From: Deltaproteobacteria bacterium
GTDB taxonomy: Bacteria; Bdellovibrionota; UBA1018; UBA923
Length of the DNA: 49,576 nt
Direction: 5' to 3'
NCBI GenBank assembly: GCA_016186905.1
Contig: JACPKS010000061.1
Span: forward strand, 1-49,576
In this document: positions 9,110 through 16,154 of the stretch, piece by piece
Layout: every line of letters begins with the position of its first letter
Position numbering within the stretch: the stretch's first letter is position 1
Notes under the pieces: generated by a model
The model's input: only the letters and a program-made list of their open reading frames with translations
What the model was told of the DNA's origin: nothing
Databases searched by the model: none
Translations under genes and position numbers: made by a program

Positions 9110-9173
9110 GGGACTCGAACCCTCGACCTTCACGTTGGCAACGTGACGCTCTAGCCAACTGAGCTAAACCCGC
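9097..9173 (-). tRNA. tRNA-Gly (GCC)
   Basis: A 77-nt cloverleaf reads on the minus strand. The acceptor stem GCGGGTT pairs with AACCCGC, the discriminator is T, and CCA is encoded (9097-9099). The D-arm is GCTC-AGTTGGCTAGA-GC. The anticodon stem TCACG/CGTGA has loop TTGCCAA, giving anticodon GCC (9137-9139). The T-arm contains GGTTCGAACCC. The 3' end overlaps the pgsA stop region by 13 bp in a convergent arrangement. Confidence 0.96.
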
Positions 9174-9274
9174 GTAAATCCACTTCTAACGAAGAACGAA
9201 TCTGGTCTGCAAGTATTATTTAGAGCGTTCGACGCGCAAGGTATTGACGGTCGGTCCAGTTGGTACAAAATAAG

Positions 9275-9751
9275 ATGCCTATGATTCTCAAAAGCACAGC
9301 TTTCAAGGAAGGCCAAGTCATCCCGAAAAAACATACCGGCGAAGGTGAAGATGTATCTCCGGCCCTGGAATGGTCCGGCGCGCCGGCCGCGACGAAACAG
9401 TTCGCGCTGATCTGCGATGACCCCGACGCGCCGGTTGCCGAGCCGTGGGTGCATTGGGTGATCTACGGAATTCCGGCGAAAGCGACAAAACTTCCGGAAG
9501 GCGTTCCTCAATCGGAACGCGTTGCGGATCTTGCAGGTGCGGCCCAGGGAATGAATACCTGGCCGCGCATCGGTTACAACGGCCCGATGCCGCCGCAGGG
9601 GCACGGATGGCACCGTTACTTTTTCAAACTCTATGCCTTGGACGCCGAGCTTGCGCTCAAACCGGGTGCTACGAAAAAAGACCTTCTCGCGGCAATGAAG
9701 GGGCACGTTCTCGCCGAAGCGCAGCTCATGGGAAAATATAAGCGGGATTGA
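9275..9751 (+). CDS. YbhB/YbcL family (PEBP-like) protein
   Basis: A 158-residue cytoplasmic protein of the phosphatidylethanolamine-binding / Raf-kinase-inhibitor-like family. The conserved ligand-pocket motifs are present: CDDPDAP at about residue 48, HWVIYGIP at about 60-67, and GPMPPQGHGWHRYFFKLYALD towards the end. The bacterial members have no firmly established reaction. Start choice: ATG 9275 (MPMILKSTAF) or ATG 9281. A longer reading from TTG 9260 lacks support. It is a single gene between tRNA-Gly and the convergent DoxX gene. Confidence 0.92.
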   Translation: MPMILKSTAFKEGQVIPKKHTGEGEDVSPALEWSGAPAATKQFALICDDPDAPVAEPWVHWVIYGIPAKATKLPEGVPQSERVADLAGAAQGMNTWPRIGYNGPMPPQGHGWHRYFFKLYALDAELALKPGATKKDLLAAMKGHVLAEAQLMGKYKRD

Positions 9752-9784
9752 ACCGACATTCCGGGTCGCGTTTCGAGAGCAACT

Positions 9785-10195
9785 CTACTCTTTTCCGAGC
9801 GTCCATTTCCCCACGCCGTTGCCGAACGCGAGAAGCAGCCCGCCGAAGATCGAAAGGTTTTTCATCAGCGAAATCATCTGGATTTTCTGCTCGGCCGTCG
9901 GAAGGCCTGCATTGAACGCCGGCAGGTAGTGAAAAATGTACGTCACCGGCACAAGGTAGATCGCGAGCAGCAGCGCTCCGACGCGCGCTTTATAGCCCGT
10001 GATGAGAAGGAGTGCCCCCGAAAGCTCGACGAGCACGGCTATAAAAAGCAAAAACTGCGCGGCAGGAATTCCCCTGCCCTGCATATACGCGACCGTGCCG
10101 GTGTAATCGCCGATCTTCGAGAGCGCCGAGAGAAGAAAGATCAAAGCCAGTAGAATTCTGCCGAGTAAAGTCACGAGTGAAGTCATGTTCATCAT
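9785..10195 (-). CDS. DoxX family membrane protein
   Basis: A 136-residue protein with about four transmembrane helices and the DoxX/TQO-small-subunit-like pattern: LLGRILLALIFLLSALSKI near the N-terminus, then GIPAAQFLLFIAVLVELSGALLLITGY, YLVPVTYIFHYLP, and MKNLSIFGGLLLAFGNG at the C-terminus. Many DoxX proteins have only a general link to thiol or redox systems, and the partner is unknown here. Three in-frame ATGs (10195, 10192, 10186) compete. None has a strong ribosome site, so the first is given. It is convergent with the YbhB-like gene and divergent from the thiolase gene. Confidence 0.85.
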   Translation of the reverse strand: MMNMTSLVTLLGRILLALIFLLSALSKIGDYTGTVAYMQGRGIPAAQFLLFIAVLVELSGALLLITGYKARVGALLLAIYLVPVTYIFHYLPAFNAGLPTAEQKIQMISLMKNLSIFGGLLLAFGNGVGKWTLGKE

Positions 10196-10354
10196 TCTAG
10201 CCGGAGTTCTCGTGCAGATCAAATAGCGGAAGTCTCGTGGGCTCCAAAATTCCCTTTGCTTACCGATAAAACACAATAAACTATGAAACCCAGACCATGT
10301 CTTACTGACCAAGTCCCGGCCGCGCATTGCCCGGGACGCCACAGGGAGAGAGCA

Positions 10355-11755
10355 ATGATCCAATTCGCGCCAGGCAATCTCAGGATTCCGAAATGGACCC
10401 GGCCCGTCTATATGGTGGCTGGCGGAACGACGGATTTCCGCAAGCGGTACCCCGAGAAAAAAATCGAAGAGCTCTGCATGATGTCCTTCCGCATGATGCT
10501 CGAGGAAAACGACCTCAAGATGGATCCGCTCGCGGTCAAAGGCCTCATCAACTTCGCCTGCTACGGCGAATTCGCCGACCATTTCCAGGATCAGCTTCTT
10601 TGCGAGGCCAAGGTGCACGACTACCTGGGATTGGATCTGCTCTATAACGTGGGCATCAAAACTGGCGGCGCCACGGGCGGCTCGGCCATGCTCATGGGCG
10701 CGACCACGGTCGCAAGCGGGCTGAGCGACTGCACGCTGGTGCTCGGCTGGGAGCGCATGGACGAAGTCAAGACCTGGACCGGCAACTACTACATCGCTAG
10801 TGCTGCCTGCAAGGACTTCGAGACCAGGCTCGCGCGCAACTACGCGAGCTACTACGCGCCGATGGCGCGGCGGTTCCAGGAGATGTACAACGTCGACGAG
10901 AACGTGCGCGCCGAGATCGCCGTGAGGAACCGGCTCAACGCGTACTACTCGCCCTTCTCGCAGCAGCCGGGCAAACACACGATCCAGGAAGTGCTTGGCG
11001 GCGAGGTCGTTTCCGATCCGCTGCGCTTCCTCGAATGCTGCGCGATGAGCGTGGGTTCCTCGTCCGCCCTGCTTTGCACCGAGGAGATGGCGTACAAGCT
11101 CACCGACAAACCCGTACGGCTGTTTTCCGCAGGCGGCTCGCACACTCTGCGGACCGGCGACCGGCGTCCGATGCGCATCCCGCTTCTTCCGAACGAGACG
11201 GAAGAGGGCTACAAGTGGCTGTACAGCGAAATGGAAAAACACGACGGCAGGTGGCCCGGCTTCGAAAGTTTCGGCGCCACGCGCTTCGCGGCTTATCTCG
11301 CGTACGGGATGGCGGGCGTGAAGGTGCCCGTGGAGGACTTCGATCTCGTCGAGACGCACGACGCGTTCACGATCTCGGACCTGCAGACCTACGGCGACGT
11401 GGGACTGACTTTGTACGGCAAGGAGCAGGATTACGTCACCTCGGGCGAGAGCTATCTCGTCAATCCTCGCACCGGAAAGCCCGGCAAGTGCCCGGCAAAC
11501 CTGTCCGGCGGCTTGCTCGGCACGATGCACGCGGTCGGCGCGACGGGGATTTTCCAGTGCAACGAGGTGTTCTGGCAGCTCCAAGGCAAGTACGACAAGT
11601 TCCATGGCGATCCGAAGATGTGGACGCGCTACGGGAAGAAAAAACCGGACGACTGGAAGAGCCTGCAGGTGAAGGAGCCCAAGCGCGGCCTGGCGATCTC
11701 GCATGCCGGCGTGGGCAGCCATGTCGTCTGCTCGGTGCTTGAGAAGGCCTGGTAG
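10355..11755 (+). CDS. Thiolase-fold protein (SCP2/acetyl-CoA acetyltransferase-like), probable Cys-less enzyme
   Basis: A 466-residue protein of the thiolase superfamily, SCP2-type branch. Motifs: TGGATGGSA (103-111), VETHDAFTISDL (HDxF motif, about 335) and MHAVGATG (variant of the HPxGATG motif). At the position where SCP2 thiolases have the nucleophilic Cys in a CATG motif, this protein reads GATG with Gly105, so classical thiolysis is doubtful. Cys-less thiolase-fold proteins paired with DUF35 partners include retro-aldolases of steroid side-chain breakdown (Ltp2/ChsH2), which makes an aldolase-type reaction possible. Start 10355 follows a strong AGGGAG site. The DUF35 partner follows 15 bp downstream. 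Confidence 0.85.
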   Translation: MIQFAPGNLRIPKWTRPVYMVAGGTTDFRKRYPEKKIEELCMMSFRMMLEENDLKMDPLAVKGLINFACYGEFADHFQDQLLCEAKVHDYLGLDLLYNVGIKTGGATGGSAMLMGATTVASGLSDCTLVLGWERMDEVKTWTGNYYIASAACKDFETRLARNYASYYAPMARRFQEMYNVDENVRAEIAVRNRLNAYYSPFSQQPGKHTIQEVLGGEVVSDPLRFLECCAMSVGSSSALLCTEEMAYKLTDKPVRLFSAGGSHTLRTGDRRPMRIPLLPNETEEGYKWLYSEMEKHDGRWPGFESFGATRFAAYLAYGMAGVKVPVEDFDLVETHDAFTISDLQTYGDVGLTLYGKEQDYVTSGESYLVNPRTGKPGKCPANLSGGLLGTMHAVGATGIFQCNEVFWQLQGKYDKFHGDPKMWTRYGKKKPDDWKSLQVKEPKRGLAISHAGVGSHVVCSVLEKAW

Positions 11756-11770
11756 GAAGGGAGCGGGAAA

Positions 11771-12286
11771 ATGAGCAAGGATAAAGTGGAACTCAAGACG
11801 AAACCATCCAAGATCGATCAGGTCGGGGACGCGTGGATCCTGCACTTTCCGCGTTTCGGCGAGGAAGGCACGCATTTCCATACTTACGGGATGCTCACCC
11901 CTTACTTCAAGGGGCTAACCGAGGGCAAGCTCATGGCCACTTGGTGCGCCAACCCCAAGTGCCCCATTTCCAGAGGCAAGGGCGAGCTGTGGCTCCCGCC
12001 ACGGGCCGATTGTCCCGACTGCCACCAGCCGATGGAGTGGAAGCGGATCGAGAACACCAAGGGCTACATCTACGCCTACACGTATGTCGAGCGGGGCGGA
12101 GCGGGCCTGGAGATCGAGACTCCTTATTACCAGATCGACGTCAAGATCGACGGCGTGTGCACGATCGTGAAGAGCTATCTGCTGGACCGGAAGCCCATCA
12201 AGATCGGCGACAAGGTGAAGGCGGGCTTCCTCACGGGAAAAAACGCCACGCACACCAGCCTGGATCTTTACTTCGAGCTGATCTGA
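11771..12286 (+). CDS. DUF35 OB-fold / zinc-ribbon partner of the thiolase-fold protein
   Basis: A 171-residue acyl-CoA-associated OB-fold protein. A rubredoxin-like zinc ribbon is formed by Cys59, Cys64, Cys81 and Cys84 (CxxxxC...CPDC), followed by the OB-fold beta strands (GYIYAYTYVERG, YYQIDVKIDGVCTIVKSYL). Proteins of this type form complexes with thiolase-fold subunits (BbsA with BbsB, ChsH2 with Ltp2) and position the acyl-CoA substrate. The immediate upstream thiolase-like gene and GGGAGCGGGAAA before the ATG support a two-gene operon. The pathway is not visible, since no acyl-CoA dehydrogenase or CoA-transferase is nearby. Confidence 0.9.
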   Translation: MSKDKVELKTKPSKIDQVGDAWILHFPRFGEEGTHFHTYGMLTPYFKGLTEGKLMATWCANPKCPISRGKGELWLPPRADCPDCHQPMEWKRIENTKGYIYAYTYVERGGAGLEIETPYYQIDVKIDGVCTIVKSYLLDRKPIKIGDKVKAGFLTGKNATHTSLDLYFELI

Positions 12287-12297
12287 AGATGATGCGT

Positions 12298-12386
12298 GCC
12301 GGGGTGGCGGAATTGGTAGACGCACAGGACTTAAAATCCTGGGCTCCGAAAGGGGCGTCCGAGTTCGATTCTCGGCCTCGGCACCA
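12298..12386 (+). tRNA. tRNA-Leu (TAA)
   Basis: An 89-nt class II tRNA. The acceptor stem GCCGGGG pairs with CCTCGGC (one G-U), followed by A73 and an encoded CCA (12384-12386). The D-loop contains AATTGGTAGAC. The anticodon stem CAGGA/TCCTG has loop CTTAAAA, giving anticodon TAA for UUA codons. A long variable arm (GGGCTCCGAAAGGGGCGTCC) and a T-arm with GTTCGATTC complete it. It lies 11 bp after the DUF35 gene. Confidence 0.97.
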
Positions 12387-12420
12387 CGCTGCGTCAGACT
12401 CCTCGTCGCTCCCGCAGCGT
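12386..12420 (+). terminator. Hairpin directly after tRNA-Leu
   Basis: ACGCTGCG (12386-12393) pairs perfectly with CGCAGCGT (12413-12420) around a 19-nt loop, immediately after the CCA end. A second 6-bp stem ACCAAA/TTTGGT follows at 12420-12438. No U-run follows, so this is a weak terminator candidate or a processing structure. Confidence 0.4.
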
Positions 12421-12785
12421 ACCAAATGTACGCTTTGGTCGCGCTTCGTCGTCTTCCTTGCTGAAAGAACGTTTTGACGCAAAAGGCGGCGGGAGACGTG
12501 TCGGGAAAATTTGAAAGCCGGCTCATGTGCAAATGTCAAAATGTTCGATATTCATCCCTTGATCGAATGTTGCATTGCTTAAACCGAACAAATTGACATT
12601 TGCACATTGCCGGCAGAGCCAGATCAGAGCTCGCTCACGAGGTTTCCCCAGTCCATCCTCCCTCCGCGCGAGGCGCTCGGAAGTCGTCAAAGTTCATCCG
12701 CTCTATCGGATCGATCCGAAGACGGGAACAAAGGAATTCTTTTGGACGCCATATCCCACAATCTGTCGATTTTCCTATCCTCCGC
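12387..12785. other. Non-coding accessory stretch after tRNA-Leu
   Basis: About 400 bp without a convincing gene. It holds the hairpins at the tRNA end and the long inverted repeat at 12517-12614. From 12615 to 12785 I see only short frames without motifs or plausible ribosome sites. Together with the decayed toxin-antitoxin locus that follows, it looks like a remnant of inserted DNA next to a tRNA gene. Confidence 0.55.
12517..12614. repeat. Long imperfect inverted repeat (about 30-bp arms)
   Basis: The left arm (12517-12547) and right arm (12585-12614) are reverse complements over about 28 of 31 positions. The centre of each arm is a perfect 15-bp block, TTGACATTTGCACAT in the right arm, flanked by CGAACA on the inner side and GCCGGC on the outer side. 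The arms are separated by 37 bp of AT-richer sequence. Each arm contains TTGACA pointing outwards. It may be the ends of a small mobile element, a paired protein-binding site, or a large RNA hairpin. It does not sit at a gene end, apart from the tRNA about 130 bp away. Confidence 0.8.
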
Positions 12786-13043
12786 CTATCCAGCGCTCAC
12801 GCGTTCCAGCCAGGCGACGTAATCCGCCACCGATACGACCTCGATCTTGCCCCGAAGATGCCTCGGAAAGTCCGCGAGATTCCCGGTAACGAGACATGCT
12901 CCTTGCTGAGCGGCGAGCGCGAGAAATAGGGCATCGTCCCGGTCTGGAAGGTCCACATGGAATGATAGCGGTGGGTCTGATGGAACGTGTACGGCCTGAC
13001 GCACATTCGTATCAAGAACGACGACGCGCTTTCTTGGCACCAC
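12786..13043 (-). pseudogene. Truncated PIN-domain toxin (VapC-like) remnant
   Basis: The 85 residues begin with a PIN-domain start (RVVVLDTNV, first catalytic Asp at about residue 10) and end like a PIN domain (DRDDALFLALAAQQGACLVTGN, then VVSVADYVAWLERV). The middle is replaced by about 20 unrelated residues. PIN toxins of this type are usually about 130-140 residues, so roughly 50-70 residues holding part of the acidic active site seem to be missing. It overlaps the 3' end of an antitoxin-like frame by 32 bp, the usual toxin-antitoxin order. The likely state is a non-functional relic of a PIN/antitoxin pair, although an expressed mini-protein cannot be excluded. Confidence 0.65.
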
Positions 13044-13164
13044 GGACCTCTTTGACGGCTTTATTGACCACGGACTGGACTTTTTCCTCTTCTAGCGCCT
13101 CGGACTTAGCCCAGATGCGATCAAGCTCGGCGCGCACTTCGGGCTCGTGAAGTACTGGGCGTGG
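13012..13164 (-). pseudogene. 3' fragment of an antitoxin-like gene
   Basis: A frame without a start codon encodes a highly charged helical tail (VLHEPEVRAELDRIWAKSEA, EEEKVQSVVNKAVKEVRG, ending AKKARRRS) and overlaps the PIN start by 32 bp, as antitoxin genes do. A TGA lies directly before the fragment (13165-13167), so the N-terminal DNA-binding half is lost. The same DNA in another frame supplies the last residues of the neighbouring 297-residue protein. This looks like a deletion junction. Confidence 0.55.
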
Positions 13165-13985
13165 TCAATATGCGATATGTCCTCGCATTTCCGGGGCACT
13201 AACGGACATTTTAGCCCGCGTTTCGCCAGAGCGGCTTCGAATGCCCGCTCGATCGGTTTTCTGAACTCCGAACAATTGATCGCCTCGTCCCACGCGCTGT
13301 TGACGTAGTCGGCCCAGGTGAAGTTTCTCGCTTTGACCCAGCCGATGCCCTGAACACATTTAAAGTAGGGGTTCTCGCCGCGAGTGAACTGATCCCAAAA
13401 ACGATAGCCCTGATAATTAGCCGCCATGTCCGCATAAGAAAAAACGCCTGAGGTCTTGAGTCCCCACAATCCGTCTTCGGCGTGATTTTCCGCAAGCACC
13501 TTTTCAAGGGGTTTCCCCTCTTGAACCAGATCGAAATAAGCAAGACCTTGATAGAAAAAGTGCCCCACTTTATCGGTTCCGATGACACTGCCGTTTAACA
13601 AGATCAAGCGACCAATGCCGGCCACTTTTAAAATCGGGGAATCCCAAAAGCTCACGTCACGGTACACGCTTTTGGAAACGCCAATATGAGTGTGATCGAG
13701 CTCATCGGAGAGCTCCATCCAGAACTCGAGCTGCCCGGTTGGATCGGGGCGAATCCACCGCAGGACTTCCTGACGCAGCTTCGCTTTGCTGCATTGCGCC
13801 CCCATTTCTTTTCTTGTTTCAGAAACGGCGCGATCGAGGATCCGATTCACCTTTTCGTTTAACTTTGGAAGAGAATCGACCTTGAGAGTATCCCGGTCCG
13901 TGAAATTATCCACTTCATAGGCCATCGCCAGCGTGGACGAAAACATCAACGCAAGCGTGGCCAATCGAAGTATTCGATGATTCAT
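13092..13985 (-). CDS. Exported protein of unknown function (DKxxH motif), possibly 3'-truncated
   Basis: A 297-residue protein with a signal peptide (MNHRILRLATLALMFSSTLAMA, cut near residue 22). I do not recognise a named family. GTDKVGHFFYQGLAYFDL at mid-protein recalls the DKxxH pattern of YfiM/DUF2279-type envelope lipoproteins, and the mature part has several Cys and Trp residues. The last about 20 residues (after HIDHAQYF) are read from DNA that in another frame is the antitoxin fragment, so the natural C-terminus may have been lost by a deletion. Start ATG 13985 overlaps the upstream lipoprotein stop (ATGA), showing coupling. Confidence 0.7.
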   Translation of the reverse strand: MNHRILRLATLALMFSSTLAMAYEVDNFTDRDTLKVDSLPKLNEKVNRILDRAVSETRKEMGAQCSKAKLRQEVLRWIRPDPTGQLEFWMELSDELDHTHIGVSKSVYRDVSFWDSPILKVAGIGRLILLNGSVIGTDKVGHFFYQGLAYFDLVQEGKPLEKVLAENHAEDGLWGLKTSGVFSYADMAANYQGYRFWDQFTRGENPYFKCVQGIGWVKARNFTWADYVNSAWDEAINCSEFRKPIERAFEAALAKRGLKCPLVPRKCEDISHIDHAQYFTSPKCAPSLIASGLSPRR

Positions 13986-14704
13986 GGCGCGCTGAAAACC
14001 GCCTGGTAACAACTCATCACCCCTTTAAATGAGGGGCTTGTCGAATCGGCCAGCCCCGCCGACATCAGCCGCGCCAGATATTTCTTGCCTGCCGTCAGCG
14101 TCGAGGGATAAAAATGAGGATCAAGCTTCATATCATCGATGCACTTCGGCCTTCCATAGTTATCAGACCCCTGCGCCGGGTTCGTCTTGCAAGAGCCGTC
14201 GTTCTTGCTCGTCTGCCCGTTGATCACCGCCTTCCAGCCGGTCGGGTACCCGCCCCAGGGCATGTACCCGAGAATAAACCGGGTGTCCGTCGCGCCTGAA
14301 AAATGGAAGCCGATGTAGTCATAACCATCGCCTTGGAACCGCCCGGCACGCCATATCGCATCCGCCGGCACCGGCCAAGGGTTGTACTTGCCGGAATTCT
14401 TAACGGGAGTGCCGTTCTCGTAACAGTATCGAATTCCGTCGATCAAATCGCCTTCCGCGCATTCAGTGACTTCCCAAATCAGAAAATTATTCGCCTTCCC
14501 CGTGTAATCGCCCGTATTGACGGCAGCCGGGCCGATGTCGAATCGAACGGAAACCGGTGCCGACGTGATGATGTATGACATTTGCTCGCACGAGAAAGTA
14601 GCCGCGCCACCACCGCCACCCGGCGGCGGTTCAATGGGCTCCTTTTTGCATCCTTGCAGTAGAGACATGCTAACGGCGATCGCGATAATGATCATCTGCT
14701 TCAT
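13982..14704 (-). CDS. Lipoprotein of unknown function
   Basis: A 240-residue protein with a lipoprotein signal peptide and lipobox LLQGC (Cys19), then a Pro/Gly linker (PPPGGGGGAA). The mature domain is rich in aromatic and Gly residues with conserved-looking Cys residues (FSCEQMSY, TECAEGD, RYCYENG, DGSCKTNP, RPKCIDD, MSCYQAV), so disulfides are likely. No enzymatic motif is seen. GAGGAAG precedes the ATG at 14704. It is the middle gene of a three-gene exported-protein operon (15254 to 13092), coupled to the next gene by ATGA. Confidence 0.75.
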   Translation of the reverse strand: MKQMIIIAIAVSMSLLQGCKKEPIEPPPGGGGGAATFSCEQMSYIITSAPVSVRFDIGPAAVNTGDYTGKANNFLIWEVTECAEGDLIDGIRYCYENGTPVKNSGKYNPWPVPADAIWRAGRFQGDGYDYIGFHFSGATDTRFILGYMPWGGYPTGWKAVINGQTSKNDGSCKTNPAQGSDNYGRPKCIDDMKLDPHFYPSTLTAGKKYLARLMSAGLADSTSPSFKGVMSCYQAVFSAP

Positions 14705-14726
14705 AGACGCTTCCTCTGTAAGTGGG

Positions 14727-15254
14727 TCAAATTTCCTTGATATCCTGTGCCACCTGATCGAGTTCCTTGTTCACTTCCTTAAGACGGATCGTAGCGTAGT
14801 CGAATTTTCCGCTGGAAGCGTAAGTTTTGAGCAAAGACAGCGATGTCGTGAGCCCCGATACCAGCGAGCCGCAGGCAAAATCAAGATACGGAGCCTGCAG
14901 CGCCAGCGATGCCTCGGTCTGTTGTATTAAAACATTCAATGCTTCGTGTTTTGCTCTTTTCGAAGCGCGTCTGTTGCTCAGAGTCGCAAGCGCGGCGTCG
15001 TTCCGGTTCTTATAGACGCTGAGATTGAACAGGGCGGTTTCCTTCAAGTCCGGCACGTATTGGACGATGAGCGAGGCGTATTCACCGAAGGAGCAAGCCG
15101 TGTCGAGCTTTCCGCGATGGTCTTCAAATGCGGAAAGCTTCGCTTGCTCGGAAGCGAGCTTGCGTTCCGTGCCCGATTTCACCGGTTTAGCAGTGCAGGC
15201 TGCCGTGGCCGCGAGAGCAATGAAGAGGAGCGCGCGGAAAAATTTACTCGTCAT
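14727..15254 (-). CDS. Lipoprotein of unknown function, helical
   Basis: A 175-residue protein. The signal MTSKFFRALLFIALAATAAC has its lipobox Cys at about residue 20. The mature part is largely alpha-helical and coiled-coil-like (SEQAKLSAFEDHRGKLDTA, ASKRAKHEALNVLIQQTEA, RLKEVNKELDQVAQDIKEI). No family is recognised. The ATG at 15254 is chosen for its strong CAGGAGG site 5 nt upstream; a longer frame to 15293 lacks one. It is the first gene of the operon ending at 13092. Confidence 0.75.
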   Translation of the reverse strand: MTSKFFRALLFIALAATAACTAKPVKSGTERKLASEQAKLSAFEDHRGKLDTACSFGEYASLIVQYVPDLKETALFNLSVYKNRNDAALATLSNRRASKRAKHEALNVLIQQTEASLALQAPYLDFACGSLVSGLTTSLSLLKTYASSGKFDYATIRLKEVNKELDQVAQDIKEI

Positions 15255-15295
15255 GAAACCTCCTGATGATGTGTGTTCCAACATACGACTCATCC

Positions 15296-15301
15296 ATATT
15301 A
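15296..15301 (-). promoter_or_regulatory. Possible -10 element of the exported-protein operon
   Basis: TAATAT in the gene direction, 42 nt before the ATG at 15254. No good -35 lies at the right distance, so an activator or a different sigma factor would be needed. Confidence 0.3.
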
Positions 15302-15324
15302 GCGTGAAACATGAGAAATACCAT

Positions 15325-15362
15325 TAACCCCCCTGGGATGGGCGGAAAGAAGTAACCCCCCT
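15325..15362. repeat. Direct repeat TAACCCCCCT, two copies 28 bp apart
   Basis: TAACCCCCCT at 15325-15334 and 15353-15362. They lie in the gap between two minus-strand genes, and the second copy overlaps the stop codon of the ceramidase-like gene. Read as G-runs on the minus strand, they lie upstream of the lipoprotein operon promoter region and could be a binding site. Two six-G runs are also consistent with slippage. Confidence 0.5.
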
Positions 15363-16074
15363 ACTCCAGGAATTGAAACTGCCTGTAGAAATTCCGGGCG
15401 AAGAGAAAGCAGAACGCGACGACGACGTGCCAGACCGCGTGGCCTTGAATGAAATGATTGTCGGGGTCGCACCAGACGCCCGAGTAATCCAAAATCCAAA
15501 ACACGTACGCGGCCGCGAAGCAACCGAGGTTCAGCCACCAGTGCAGATAGCGAATCGGCTCGCCCCGCGCGTCGCGATTTTTCATCAACGCCCAGATCTC
15601 GGTCACGATCGCGGCGGCGATGTTGGCGCCGAAAAGCGCGATCCCCCAGAAGCCCTTCAGGAACACGAACGGCAGCGAAGAGAGCACGACGATGGCGGCG
15701 TAGGCCGGAAGCTGCGCGCCAAGACTCACGACCTTAAGGCGTCGCAGGTTCAGCACGATCAAGAGCCCCGAGTACATGTACATCGACGCGTAATCGAAGA
15801 TCTGGAAGAAATAGGTGAACGACGCATGGTAAAGCCCGGAAAAAATCCCGACGATCACCGCGATCGGGCCGATGAATTTAAGAGACCTCGTGCCCTCGCG
15901 CGACGCCTGACGCCAGAGCCACAGGCCCAGCAAGACATACGCGAGATTCGACCACGTGTAGGCGGGCGCCGTGACCCACGAGCAGAGATTGTTTTCGCAG
16001 TGCTTAAGTGTTGCGGGCGCCCAGTCGCTCCACGGGCAGCCGGCGGGCAACGGAACGACGGGTTTTCCGATCAT
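15361..16074 (-). CDS. Ceramidase-like (CREST superfamily) membrane protein
   Basis: A 237-residue integral membrane protein with about seven hydrophobic segments. It fits the alkaline-ceramidase/CREST pattern: an early Cys/Glu-containing loop (KHCENNLCSWVTAPAYTWSN), then GLYHASFTYFFQIFDYASMY (His and Asp in the second conserved segment), and the C-terminal GHAVWHVVVAF. In the family these His and Asp residues bind zinc and hydrolyse amide-linked lipids. The substrate here could be a ceramide-like or other amide lipid, which is inference. ATG 16074 is used, with AAGGAAC before it. The 3' end abuts the TAACCCCCCT repeat, and it diverges from the M14 peptidase gene. Confidence 0.8.
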   Translation of the reverse strand: MIGKPVVPLPAGCPWSDWAPATLKHCENNLCSWVTAPAYTWSNLAYVLLGLWLWRQASREGTRSLKFIGPIAVIVGIFSGLYHASFTYFFQIFDYASMYMYSGLLIVLNLRRLKVVSLGAQLPAYAAIVVLSSLPFVFLKGFWGIALFGANIAAAIVTEIWALMKNRDARGEPIRYLHWWLNLGCFAAAYVFWILDYSGVWCDPDNHFIQGHAVWHVVVAFCFLFARNFYRQFQFLE

Positions 16075-16154
16075 GTTCCTTATGATTCCCTTATTTGAAA
16101 AAATCCGCAAGCACGGTACGATTTCGGAAAATAACCCGTGGAAAGGACTCCGCG

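Noticed and set aside
10196..11881. Minus-strand extension of the DoxX frame
   Set aside because: The frame upstream of 10195 is antisense to the thiolase-fold gene. Only the last 136 residues are DoxX.
12231..12539. Minus-strand frame through the tRNA-Leu gene
   Set aside because: It is read from the antisense of the tRNA, a well-known kind of false gene call.
12575..12889. Small plus-strand frame after the inverted repeat
   Set aside because: It starts inside the repeat spacer and runs opposite the PIN remnant. No homology signal is visible by eye.
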